Positions 46,510 to 55,075 of a stretch of DNA of 64,000 nucleotides are shown piece by piece. Where the stretch lies: the NCBI RefSeq assembly GCF_002836255.1, contig NZ_PJAU01000058.1:62001-126000 (forward strand), in the 5' to 3' direction. The translations under genes and the position numbers were made by a program. The notes under the pieces were generated by a model that was not told where the DNA came from, ran no database searches, and saw only the letters and a program-made list of their open reading frames with translations. Source of the DNA: Colwellia sp. 75C3. Its GTDB lineage: Bacteria; Pseudomonadota; Gammaproteobacteria; Enterobacterales; Alteromonadaceae. Every line of letters begins with the position of its first letter. Position 1 is the stretch's first letter.

Positions 46510-49134
46510 CTAGTGGCTAAACCAAAAAGGCCTTAAATCCTCAACATAACTTTGTGTAGTTATTCCCTCCTCATCAATTGTTATTATAACTTGTCCCAGT
46601 TCAGCACTGTTTAATAAAGTAATATTACCATCAAGGTAGCGCTGTTTAACAACGGCTACCGGCATTTTCCAACGATTTAAATAACCAGCACTGACTACAG
46701 CAATGTTAGGTGACAATTGATTCAGAAAATCCTGGCTAGATGATGTTTTAGAACCATGGTGAGGTACTTGTAATATATCAACACTGAGCACAGGATAAAG
46801 TGCTAACAACTGCTGCTCGACTTTAGCGGAGATATCACCCGTTAAAAGCAATTTATGTCCCTGCTGATCACTTATTAAAATGACACATGAATCATCATTC
46901 TTTTGCTTTGTGCTATGCGTCATTTCATCCGCGGGTTCATCGAATCTTGCTATAAGTGAAGGTAAAGGCCATAAGATATCGAAGCGTAACCCTTGCCAAG
47001 AGAAACTCTGTGCTGGGTTGCAATCATTAATGGGGACTTGACGCGAACTTACCATTGTTTTAGTTGAAATAACCTTACTTGAGTTTACGATATTTTTATC
47101 ATTACTGATTATTTCATCAATAGCTATATTGGCTATTAAGGCTTTAATGCCGCCCGCGTGATCATTATCACTGTGACTCAATATCACCTTATCGAGCCTA
47201 TCAATGGCTGAATATCGTAAATAAGGCAGTATCACCGCTTCACTAAGGGTAAAACCGCTAGGATAAGCGGCTCCGGTATCATATAAAATGGCATGGTTAT
47301 TTTTTTTCACTAACACCGATAGGCCCTGACCGACATCAAAAAAGACAATTTGCCATGAGATAACATTTTTATATTTTTGGTCGTTAACATGCCCCCTATT
47401 CCAATGCTCTAACTGTGGGCGAAAATAAGCAGTTATAAAAGGCATACTTGGTAAATATTGAATCAATAAGTTGATGCTCAGGACTAAACTGGTTATTAAC
47501 AAGGCGCGCTGCTTGACGCGTTTACTCCAAATAAATGGTGCAAGATAAAGTATAATAAAGGCAGCAAGACCTATGATTGACACAATCAGCTGTTGCGCTA
47601 ATGATAATGAAACAATGGCATTAGGTAGCATGCTAATAAAATCTAGATAATGCCAAAGCCAAGTTAATGATTGCAGGGAAATACTCATAAACCATTGTGC
47701 TAAGGGCTCACTTACCGGCACTAACAACACTGATAAAAGCGCAGTAGGAATACTAAAAGTACTCATCCAAGGCACAGCAATGATATTCGCCAGTAAACTT
47801 ACCAACGACATTTTCTGGAAAAAGAAGGCAGTAATAGGGATTAACATAACAGTAAGGGATATTTGAATAATAAAAAGCCCTTTAAAGAAGCGCCACACGG
47901 CCGAGCCTTTAGCTAACCATGCATTGAATCGCCACAAAGTTACAAAAATAATTGCTACTGCATAAAAAGATAACCAAAAACTCGCCGTTAATAAGCTAAA
48001 AGGACTAACAATCAATAACAAAAATAGTGTCATTAAGATTAGGCGCTTAGGAGAGAACTTTATCCCGACTAAACGACTAAACCAGTACAAATTTAACATT
48101 ACCAAAGCGCGTTGGGTGGGTAGAGAGAATCCCGCTAAATAAGCATATAACGTTGCGAGTAACACACTAACCGCTATAGCAATATACCGAATGTTAACGC
48201 GTTGCCAGTGAGGGTTTCTTAACGGTAAATATTGAAAAAACAACATCACGATGAAAAAGGCACTGCCGGCAAGTAACCCGACATGTAAACCAGAAATAGC
48301 AATAAGGTGACTCGTACCTGTCGCCTGTAATACTCGCCAGTGTTCACTATTAAGTAAGCTACGCTCGCCAAACGTTAATGCTAACAAGATAGGGGTAAAT
48401 TGATGGTTTGGCGTTAGACCTTGATACTGCTGAAGTAACGTTTGCCTGAATGACCGTTCTGCTATGAGTAATTTATTCCCTTTTAAGCTTTTGATATCGA
48501 ATAAGTCTTCATTTTCTAGAGCGGTATTTTTATGAATGTTTTTTTTATTATTACCTTTCTTTTTTCTTGGGTTAATCACATAGCCAGTCGCAACAATGTT
48601 ATGTGCTTTGAGCCAACTTAAGTAATTGAAAGTACCTATATTAGCTAAGCCATGGACTGGTTTTAATTTGACTTTCAACCTAAGTATTTCTCCTTGAGCA
48701 AGATCAACGCTCGATTTTTTCCAACTTAATCGAATAACAATAGGGGATTTAAGTTGTTGCTGATTAACCTTACTCACCATAAAATTAAATCGCTTAGTGG
48801 TATCAGGTTTCTGATAAATAGCAGCTACCGCTATATTATTTGAGATATTAAGTGCTTTAACTTGTATGCTAAGTACTTCACCTTCAACAATAAATGGCTG
48901 TTTTTTTTTCATTTGATCGATGAAGGTGTTTGGTAACTGGCTATGATAGAGGTAAGCTTGAGTTAAGATCCACAAAGCTCCAAAGCATAATCCAGAGCTA
49001 CCACGTAATTTTTTGTGTGAAAAGAAGCCAATACCAAGACATAAAAGTAAAAATAGCTGAAAAAGCGCTGGCACTTCCGGCAAAAACAAGGACAATATAG
49101 CACCAAGAAAAAATGTCAGTAACCACCAATCCAT
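46510..49134 (-). CDS. comEC: DNA internalization protein ComEC/Rec2
   Basis: An 874-residue inner-membrane channel for single-stranded DNA uptake. It has an N-terminal hydrophobic and soluble (DUF4131-like) region, a Competence domain with many helices (about residues 230-580, GTSHLIAISGLHVGL) and a C-terminal metallo-beta-lactamase-like domain with the HxHxDH-type motif LSHSDNDHAGG near 680 and VPHHGSKTSS. All three expected modules are intact. It lies upstream of msbA as in Shewanella and E. coli. With the ComEA-like protein in this window it suggests a capacity for natural DNA uptake, though regulation and pili are not visible. Confidence 0.93.
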   Translation of the reverse strand: MDWWLLTFFLGAILSLFLPEVPALFQLFLLLCLGIGFFSHKKLRGSSGLCFGALWILTQAYLYHSQLPNTFIDQMKKKQPFIVEGEVLSIQVKALNISNNIAVAAIYQKPDTTKRFNFMVSKVNQQQLKSPIVIRLSWKKSSVDLAQGEILRLKVKLKPVHGLANIGTFNYLSWLKAHNIVATGYVINPRKKKGNNKKNIHKNTALENEDLFDIKSLKGNKLLIAERSFRQTLLQQYQGLTPNHQFTPILLALTFGERSLLNSEHWRVLQATGTSHLIAISGLHVGLLAGSAFFIVMLFFQYLPLRNPHWQRVNIRYIAIAVSVLLATLYAYLAGFSLPTQRALVMLNLYWFSRLVGIKFSPKRLILMTLFLLLIVSPFSLLTASFWLSFYAVAIIFVTLWRFNAWLAKGSAVWRFFKGLFIIQISLTVMLIPITAFFFQKMSLVSLLANIIAVPWMSTFSIPTALLSVLLVPVSEPLAQWFMSISLQSLTWLWHYLDFISMLPNAIVSLSLAQQLIVSIIGLAAFIILYLAPFIWSKRVKQRALLITSLVLSINLLIQYLPSMPFITAYFRPQLEHWNRGHVNDQKYKNVISWQIVFFDVGQGLSVLVKKNNHAILYDTGAAYPSGFTLSEAVILPYLRYSAIDRLDKVILSHSDNDHAGGIKALIANIAIDEIISNDKNIVNSSKVISTKTMVSSRQVPINDCNPAQSFSWQGLRFDILWPLPSLIARFDEPADEMTHSTKQKNDDSCVILISDQQGHKLLLTGDISAKVEQQLLALYPVLSVDILQVPHHGSKTSSSQDFLNQLSPNIAVVSAGYLNRWKMPVAVVKQRYLDGNITLLNSAELGQVIITIDEEGITTQSYVEDLRPFWFSH

Positions 49135-49290
49135 AGTGATGAAAATCCTTTTATGTATTGCGGTGAATTTATCAAGCTAACACCTTACTGACATTACTGA
49201 TTGCTTTACTTAGCAAGTTATTATATTCAGTAAATATATTAACTAAATTATTTACGCACTAACTTTTAGTCAAGGGACCTGTAGAAGTAT

Positions 49291-49800
49291 ATGCCCAAAA
49301 AAATCATAAAGCGTATGATGCCTGATCATCAAACGATAAAAGAGAACAAATACCTCAAAATTTTTGGTAATTTACTTCACAATGCTAACCTTTGGCATTT
49401 AAACCGTCATTCTGTCGCTAAAGCCTTTGCCGTAGGGTTATTTTTTGCTTTTATTCCAGTACCCTTTCAAATGGTTTTGGCCGCTGGTCTTGCTATTATA
49501 GTACATGCAAACCTACCGCTTTCTATTGCATTAGTCTGGATAACAAATCCACTGACTATGCCCTTTATATTTTATGCCTGTTATTTAGTGGGGACTTGGA
49601 TATTAGCGGTGCCTGAACAAGACTTTGCTTTTCAAGCAAGTTGGCAATGGGTACTCGATAGCTTATCAACCATAGGACCTGCGTTTTTAGTTGGTTGCGG
49701 TGTACTTGCAGTAATCTTTTCAATCTTGGGTTATTTCGTTATACAAGCAATGTGGCGTTATCAGACAATTAAAGCCTGGAAGAGTCGCCCGCACCGATAA
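49291..49800 (+). CDS. DUF2062 membrane protein
   Basis: A 169-residue protein with a basic N-terminus and about three hydrophobic helices. The family motif is LNRHSVAKAFAVGLFFAFIP then WITNPLTMPFIFYACYLVG. DUF2062 proteins are common next to comEC in gammaproteobacteria, but their role is not known. Divergent from comEC and closed by a strong terminator. Confidence 0.9.
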   Translation: MPKKIIKRMMPDHQTIKENKYLKIFGNLLHNANLWHLNRHSVAKAFAVGLFFAFIPVPFQMVLAAGLAIIVHANLPLSIALVWITNPLTMPFIFYACYLVGTWILAVPEQDFAFQASWQWVLDSLSTIGPAFLVGCGVLAVIFSILGYFVIQAMWRYQTIKAWKSRPHR

Positions 49801-49844
49801 TAGCGCTTTAACCATCGGCGTGTTTCAAACGTGCCCTTAAGACA

Positions 49845-49873
49845 AAAAATGCCAGCAATATGCTGGCATTTTT
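49845..49873. terminator. strong bidirectional rho-independent terminator
   Basis: A perfect 13-bp stem (arm AAAAATGCCAGCA) with a three-base loop and T-runs on both strands, between the convergent DUF2062 gene and ruvB. Confidence 0.9.
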
Positions 49874-49984
49874 GTATATGATTTATTTTAAATTATAATT
49901 TAAAGGCTATTATAAATAGCGACAGACCTACAGCTCAAAGACTGATCCCTATATAGCTTTAAATAAAGACCTTAGTTCTTAGTA

Positions 49985-50995
49985 TTATTCGGACTGCTCT
50001 TTAGTCAAACCAAAGTGCTTGTAGGCCCTATCAGTAACAATACGCCCGCGTGGTGTTCGCTGTAAAAAACCTTGTTGAATAAGAAAAGGCTCTAACACAT
50101 CTTCAATGGTTTCTCGCTCTTCGCCAATAGCTGCTGCAACATTATCTAAACCAACAGGTCCGCCCATAAACTTGTCAATAATGGCATGTAGTAGCTTCCT
50201 ATCCATGATATCAAAGCCTTCACTATCGACCTCTAACATATCTAACGCGGCAGATGCCGTTTGTTGATTAACCACCCCATGGGATTTTATATCGGCATAG
50301 TCACGTACTCTGCGTAATAAACGGTTGGCAATGCGGGGCGTACCGCGTGAACGTCGTGCTACTTCAAAAGCGCCTTGCTCATCTATGGTTAAATTCAAAA
50401 AATGGGCCGAGCGACTGACAATGCTTGATAGTTCGGCAACATTATAAAACTCGAGTCGCTGCACAATACCAAAACGGTCACGTAGTGGTGACGTTAGGGC
50501 GCCTGCACGCGTGGTAGCACCGATAAGGGTAAATGGTGGTAAGTCTAATTTTATAGAGCGAGCAGCGGGTCCTTCACCGATCATAATATCTAATTGATAA
50601 TCTTCCATGGCTGGATAGAGTATTTCTTCAACCACTGGACTCAAGCGGTGGATCTCATCAATAAAAAGAATATCGTTTTCTTCTAAATTGGTAAGCAGTG
50701 CAGCTAAATCTCCCGCTTTCTCTAATACCGGTCCTGAAGTAGTACGAATATTAACGCCCATTTCATTGGCAACGATATTTGCTAAGGTGGTTTTACCTAA
50801 ACCCGGAGGGCCAAAAATAAGTAAGTGGTCTAACGGTTCGCCACGATTTTTTGCCGCTGGAATGAATATCTCCATTTGGGCTTTAACATGTTCTTGGCCG
50901 GTATAATCTTGTAGCATTTTAGGACGAATGGCACGATCTACCCTTTCATCTTCTACCGAGGCAATTGGCTCTATTAAGCGATCTGCTTCAATCAT
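49985..50995 (-). CDS. ruvB: Holliday junction branch migration helicase RuvB
   Basis: A 336-residue AAA+ motor that, with RuvA, drives branch migration of Holliday junctions. Walker A is GPPGLGKTT near residues 62-70, Walker B is LFIDEIHRL, sensor 1 is GATTRAG, and the C-terminal winged helix includes [16 protein letters not shown]. Length equals E. coli RuvB (336). It follows ruvA by 66 bases in the same transcription unit. Confidence 0.98.
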   Translation of the reverse strand: MIEADRLIEPIASVEDERVDRAIRPKMLQDYTGQEHVKAQMEIFIPAAKNRGEPLDHLLIFGPPGLGKTTLANIVANEMGVNIRTTSGPVLEKAGDLAALLTNLEENDILFIDEIHRLSPVVEEILYPAMEDYQLDIMIGEGPAARSIKLDLPPFTLIGATTRAGALTSPLRDRFGIVQRLEFYNVAELSSIVSRSAHFLNLTIDEQGAFEVARRSRGTPRIANRLLRRVRDYADIKSHGVVNQQTASAALDMLEVDSEGFDIMDRKLLHAIIDKFMGGPVGLDNVAAAIGEERETIEDVLEPFLIQQGFLQRTPRGRIVTDRAYKHFGLTKEQSE

Positions 50996-51061
50996 GGTTT
51001 GTTTTCCTATACTTTAGCTATTGATAGCAATCGGACTAATTTATTGATGAGTTATCGAGTA

Positions 51062-51709
51062 TTAAAGCATTGATTTTAACGCGTCTCGAATAATATCTTC
51101 GCTAGACATGCCGCGATTGTATACTGATTTAACTGCTTTATCTGCTTGTACTTGCTTATAGCCAAGTGATAATAAAGCATTAATAGCATCACCTTTATTA
51201 TCGCTAATAAAAGTACTGTCCATACTCAATTCCGCAGAAAGTTGTTCTGGCATTACGCCATCATCGCTGACTAAATGTATTTGTTGTGCCTGCCAGTCTT
51301 TTAATCGGTCACGCATTTCAATAAGTAAGCGCTCTGCTGTTTTTTTACCAACACCTGGGATTTTTACAATCGCGGTAATATCATCATGACGAACACAACT
51401 GACAAATTGATCAGCTGACATGTTTGATAAAATAGCTAACGCCAATTTGGGACCTACGCCATTCACTTTTATCAATAAACGGAATAATTTACGCTCAACT
51501 TTATTAGCAAAACCGTAAAGTAACTGTGCATCTTCACGCACGACGAAGTGAGTATAGATGATCGCCTGTTGCTCGAGCTCAGGTAAAGCATAAATGCTGG
51601 TCATTGGCATGGTGACTTCATAGCCAACACCGCCGCATTCAATTAATATTTCAGGAGAATTTTTTTCGACAAGTATGCCACGTAAACGACCAATCACATC
51701 AAGTACCAA
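51062..51709 (-). CDS. ruvA: Holliday junction branch migration protein RuvA
   Basis: A 215-residue junction-binding protein. An N-terminal OB fold ([17 protein letters not shown]) is followed by two helix-hairpin-helix motifs ([13 protein letters not shown] and [13 protein letters not shown]) and a C-terminal domain that contacts RuvB ([18 protein letters not shown]). Slightly longer than E. coli RuvA (203) in the linker. A candidate LexA box lies 31 bases before its start codon. Confidence 0.97.
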   Translation of the reverse strand: MVLDVIGRLRGILVEKNSPEILIECGGVGYEVTMPMTSIYALPELEQQAIIYTHFVVREDAQLLYGFANKVERKLFRLLIKVNGVGPKLALAILSNMSADQFVSCVRHDDITAIVKIPGVGKKTAERLLIEMRDRLKDWQAQQIHLVSDDGVMPEQLSAELSMDSTFISDNKGDAINALLSLGYKQVQADKAVKSVYNRGMSSEDIIRDALKSML

Positions 51710-51739
51710 GAGCTATTATTAATGTCCCAGATACTACCA

Positions 51740-51755
51740 CTATATATTTATACAG
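51740..51755. promoter_or_regulatory. candidate LexA (SOS) box upstream of ruvA
   Basis: Read on the minus strand, CTGTATAAATATATAG differs from the consensus CTGT-N8-ACAG at one base. It is 31 bases before the ruvA start codon, where LexA would block transcription of ruvAB, as is known for E. coli ruvAB. Confidence 0.6.
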
Positions 51756-51830
51756 TAAAGATAGAAAAAGAATAGATTACCGACAAACCAACTCGACAAT
51801 GACAGTCTGAGTGGTTTGGGTATAACAATG

Positions 51831-51870
51831 CGGCTGTCATTCCTGAGGTGTCCTGTCAGGAATCCATATT
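51831..51870 (+). repeat. REP-like palindromic repeat (family 3), copy 1
   Basis: GTCATTCCTGA pairs with TCAGGAATCC around a short loop. A related 40-base copy is at 62671-62710, and in both cases the words AGTCACTTCTTCG appear further downstream. It lies in the 445-base gene-free gap between ruvA and ruvC, which also holds the LexA box and MITE copy B; the stretch 51871-51992 has short palindromes (for example GCGTAGCGCGTAGCG) but no gene that I can see. Confidence 0.6.
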
Positions 51871-51992
51871 TAGGCTAAAAGTCACTTCTTCGCGTAGCGC
51901 GTAGCGAGGCCTACATGGATATAGGTCACTTAGGTTATGCATGGAGCATATAACCTGCCTCATTCACTTCTCGGTGGTGAAATATTTTAATT

Positions 51993-52151
51993 ATACCAAT
52001 TCCGATAAGTTTCTGATCTTGTTGTACGAAGTAAAAATATTTCAGGGCAAGGCGCTTGATTGACCAATAGCTGGCTATTGGGATTGAAAGCAACGCCGTC
52101 ATGGAGAATTTTAGCCAGTACAAGTGGTCAATAATTTAACGGAATTGGTAT
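51993..52151 (+). repeat. 159-bp MITE-like element, copy B
   Basis: The same length and the same 12-bp inverted ends (ATACCAATTCCG / CGGAATTGGTAT) as copy A at 8051-8209, in opposite orientation and with only about two differences. It ends three bases from the ruvC stop codon and separates ruvC from ruvA. Near-identity suggests recent movement. Confidence 0.85.
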
Positions 52152-52154
52152 TAC

Positions 52155-52682
52155 TTAACGTAAACGGCCTCTAACCGTTTTACTGGCCTGCCCTGCTAAT
52201 TTAGCTAGGCTAGAATGACTATGACCATGACAAAGTGCTACTGCTAAAGCATCTGCAGCATCTGCTTGCGGAGTCCCCGGTAGCTTTAAAATGCTCTTCA
52301 CCATATGCTGTACTTGACTTTTATCTGCTGCACCAGTACCCACTACCGCTTGTTTAATTTGTCTTGCTGAGTATTCTCCAATAGTTAAGCCCGTATTAGT
52401 TGCCGCTACAATTGCCGCTCCACGCGCTTGACCAAGCTTTAACGCGCCACCGGGGTTTACGCCCATAAAAACTTGTTCGATAGCAAACAGATCTGGTTTA
52501 AATTGAATAATCAACTCAGACACGCCCGCAAAAATAGTTTGTAAACGTGAAGCGAAATCTTCCCCTTGGCTTAGTGCTTTAATACAGCCACTACCAAGGT
52601 AAGTGAATTTTTGCCCCTGCTGCTCTATCACACCATAACCAGTAAAACGTGAGCCAGGATCAATACCTAAAATAATTGTCAT
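52155..52682 (-). CDS. ruvC: Holliday junction resolvase RuvC
   Basis: A 175-residue endonuclease that cuts Holliday junctions symmetrically. The first catalytic Asp is in [14 protein letters not shown], the Glu in AIEQVFMG, and the final acidic pair in [15 protein letters not shown]. The length is normal (E. coli 173). It stands alone between two mobile repeats; the usual neighbour yebC is absent on the aspS side. Confidence 0.97.
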   Translation of the reverse strand: MTIILGIDPGSRFTGYGVIEQQGQKFTYLGSGCIKALSQGEDFASRLQTIFAGVSELIIQFKPDLFAIEQVFMGVNPGGALKLGQARGAAIVAATNTGLTIGEYSARQIKQAVVGTGAADKSQVQHMVKSILKLPGTPQADAADALAVALCHGHSHSSLAKLAGQASKTVRGRLR

Positions 52683-52728
52683 TTAAACCCTTAAAATTAT
52701 AGAAACTAACCAATATGAGCCAATTAAT

Positions 52729-52886
52729 GCCACTTTCATTAAGTTTGTTATCTTGTTTTGCGTAGGATAAATAAATCAGGGCAAGGCGCTTGACTGAGCA
52801 ATAGCTGGCTATTGGGATTGAAAGCAACGCGGCCATGGATTATTTTAACCAGCAAAAGTGGGTAATAATTTAATGAAATTGGTATA
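52729..52886 (+). repeat. MITE-like element, diverged copy C
   Basis: Shares with copies A and B the core AGGGCAAGGCGCTTGA, the central palindrome CAATAGCTGGCTATTG and GGGATTGAAAGCAACGC, but is clearly diverged, and its left end no longer has the terminal repeat. The right end keeps AATTGGTATA. It is probably an old insertion just upstream of ruvC. Confidence 0.75.
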
Positions 52887-52893
52887 AGTGTAT

Positions 52894-52934
52894 AAAAAAA
52901 GCGTATTGATGGGAAACCCTCAATACGCTTTTTT
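52894..52934. terminator. rho-independent terminator after aspS
   Basis: A long stem, AAAAAAGCGTATTGA with TCAATACGCTTTTTT, and GGG...CCC inside it, with T-runs on both strands. It ends aspS transcription and insulates ruvC. Confidence 0.9.
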
Positions 52935-53027
52935 ATGAGCTATTAACCATTTTTCGTCATCCTCGTGGTCTATTAATCGAGGATCCAGCTTTTAAACTTT
53001 GGTTAGTTAGATTTAATCGTTAATCTA

Positions 53028-54827
53028 TTACTCTTGTGAAGCAGGTTCTTCTTTCTTTTCATTAGGAAGAACAGCAACGCCTAATTCTTTTAACTGCTCA
53101 GGGTTAGCGATACCCGGCGCATTAGTTAATGGACAAGCCGCGGTATTGGTTTTTGGGAAAGCCATTACGTCACGGATTGAACTAGCACCTGTCATCAACA
53201 TGACTAAACGGTCAAGGCCAAACGCTAAACCAGCATGTGGCGGCGCACCATATTGTAGTGCTTCAAGTAAGAAGCCGAATTTCTCTTCTGCTTCTTCATC
53301 ACTAATGCCTAAAATTCTAAATACCGCTGCTTGCATATCTTGATTGTGGATACGTACAGAGCCACCACCAAGTTCACAGCCATTTAATACCATGTCATAA
53401 GCATCAGATAAAGCGCCAACAGGATTTGCTTCTAACTGCTCTGCAGTTAAATTTGTTGGTGCCGTAAATGGATGGTGAATAGCGTGCATGCCGCCATCAA
53501 CTTCTTCAAACATTGGGAAGTCAACAACCCATAAAGGTTTCCATTCACCTTCAAGTAACGCAAGGTCTTCACCAAGTTTAAGACGAAGTGCACCAAGCGA
53601 TTCAGTAACAACATTATATTGGTCTGCACCAAAGAAAATGATATCGCCCGTTTTAGCGTTAACACGTTTTAATAATGCGATTGCTTCATCACTTGATAAG
53701 AATTTCAAGATTGGTGATTGTAGACCTTCAAGACCTGTTGAAAGAGCCGTATCAATATCATTTACTTTTAACCAAGGCATGCCTTTAGCGCCGTAAATGC
53801 CAACAAACTTAGTTAATTCATCTAAGCCTTTACGAGAGAATTTAGCTGCGCCTTGTGGCACACAAATTACCGCAACACGACCTTTTTCATCGTTAGCAGG
53901 ACCAGAGAATACTTTAAATTCAACATCTTTTAAGATATCAGCAACATCGACTAGCTCAAGTGGGTTACGTAAATCCGGCTTATCACTACCAAAACGCGTC
54001 ATTGCCTCAGAATAAGGCATACGCGGGAACTCACCTAAATCAACATTCAACATTGTTTGGAATAATTCACGGATCATCTTTTCCGTTACTTCCATCACCT
54101 GATCACTACTCATGAACGAGGTTTCAATATCTATTTGCGTGAATTCAGGTTGTCTGTCTGCACGTAAATCTTCATCACGGAAACATTTAACTATTTGATA
54201 GTAACGTTCCATGCCTGACATCATTAGCAATTGCTTAAACAATTGTGGTGATTGTGGCAATGCAAAAAATTGACCTTTATGGGTACGACTTGGTACTAAA
54301 TAATCACGAGCACCTTCAGGAGTCGCCGCCGTTAGAATAGGCGTTTCAATATCTAAAAAGCCTAAGTTTTCTAATGAACTACGTACTGCAGAAGTTACTT
54401 TTGCGCGGAAACGTAAACGTTCAGTCATTTCAACACGACGTAAGTCTAAATAGCGGTATTTAAGGCGAAGTTCTTCAGAGTTGACTTGGTTAGAGTCTAA
54501 TGGCAAAGGCGCTGACTTGTTTAAGATGGTAAGTTCTAAACCTAATACTTCAATACCACCTGTTTTCATGCCTTTATTTACTTGGCCTTCAGGACGAGCA
54601 CGTACTTTACCTTTTATTTGTACACAAAATTCATTACGTAAAGTGTTCGCTTTTTTAATCACTTCAGGTAAATCTGGATCATAAACAACTTGTACAAGGC
54701 CTTCACGGTCACGTAAATCTAAAAAGATCACTGCGCCTAAATCACGACGTTTGTTAACCCAACCACATAAAGTTATTTCTTGTCCGATGTGAGATTCATT
54801 TACCTCACCACAATAAAGACTGCGCAT
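53028..54827 (-). CDS. aspS: aspartyl-tRNA synthetase
   Basis: A 599-residue class II synthetase of the bacterial type that charges tRNA-Asp. The N-terminal OB anticodon-binding fold ([20 protein letters not shown]), class II motif 2 ([18 protein letters not shown]), the bacterial insertion (GAD) domain around residues 290-420, and motif 3 ([13 protein letters not shown]) are present. The C-terminus is slightly longer and acidic. Start and length agree with E. coli AspS (590). Confidence 0.98.
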   Translation of the reverse strand: MRSLYCGEVNESHIGQEITLCGWVNKRRDLGAVIFLDLRDREGLVQVVYDPDLPEVIKKANTLRNEFCVQIKGKVRARPEGQVNKGMKTGGIEVLGLELTILNKSAPLPLDSNQVNSEELRLKYRYLDLRRVEMTERLRFRAKVTSAVRSSLENLGFLDIETPILTAATPEGARDYLVPSRTHKGQFFALPQSPQLFKQLLMMSGMERYYQIVKCFRDEDLRADRQPEFTQIDIETSFMSSDQVMEVTEKMIRELFQTMLNVDLGEFPRMPYSEAMTRFGSDKPDLRNPLELVDVADILKDVEFKVFSGPANDEKGRVAVICVPQGAAKFSRKGLDELTKFVGIYGAKGMPWLKVNDIDTALSTGLEGLQSPILKFLSSDEAIALLKRVNAKTGDIIFFGADQYNVVTESLGALRLKLGEDLALLEGEWKPLWVVDFPMFEEVDGGMHAIHHPFTAPTNLTAEQLEANPVGALSDAYDMVLNGCELGGGSVRIHNQDMQAAVFRILGISDEEAEEKFGFLLEALQYGAPPHAGLAFGLDRLVMLMTGASSIRDVMAFPKTNTAACPLTNAPGIANPEQLKELGVAVLPNEKKEEPASQE

Positions 54828-55037
54828 GTATTTTTGCCCTATACCAATTCTATTAAACTTATAACAAGCGTTATTTTACGATTGTTACGATAATTTTGGC
54901 CATATTATAAAGCAAAGAATATTAATGTCACCCCAGAACAAGCGGATGGGTAAATTAAAGGTACTTCAAGCACCTTTGAATGGAGAACACTGACTTATAA
55001 TAAGAAAGAAAAAGGAAATTGAATTAAAAGTCTCTGC

Positions 55038-55064
55038 CTCTGTGAAGCACAATGTCCCACAGAG
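55038..55064. terminator. weak hairpin after the triple-sensor diguanylate cyclase
   Basis: CTCTGTG pairs with CACAGAG across a 13-base loop, 12 bases after the stop codon on the minus strand, with only a short T-run (CTTTT) further on. The same CACAGAG/CTCTGTG words form a larger hairpin at 62733-62790, so this may be repeat DNA. Confidence 0.4.
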
Positions 55065-55075
55065 AAGGTAAAAAA

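Larger units (their letters stand above)
52683..53027. other. 345-base gap between ruvC and aspS
   Basis: Non-coding. It holds MITE copy C (52729-52886) and the aspS terminator (52894-52934), both listed separately. The final 90 bases before the aspS stop show nothing I can identify. In many gammaproteobacteria yebC occupies this place; no remnant of it is visible. Confidence 0.6.
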
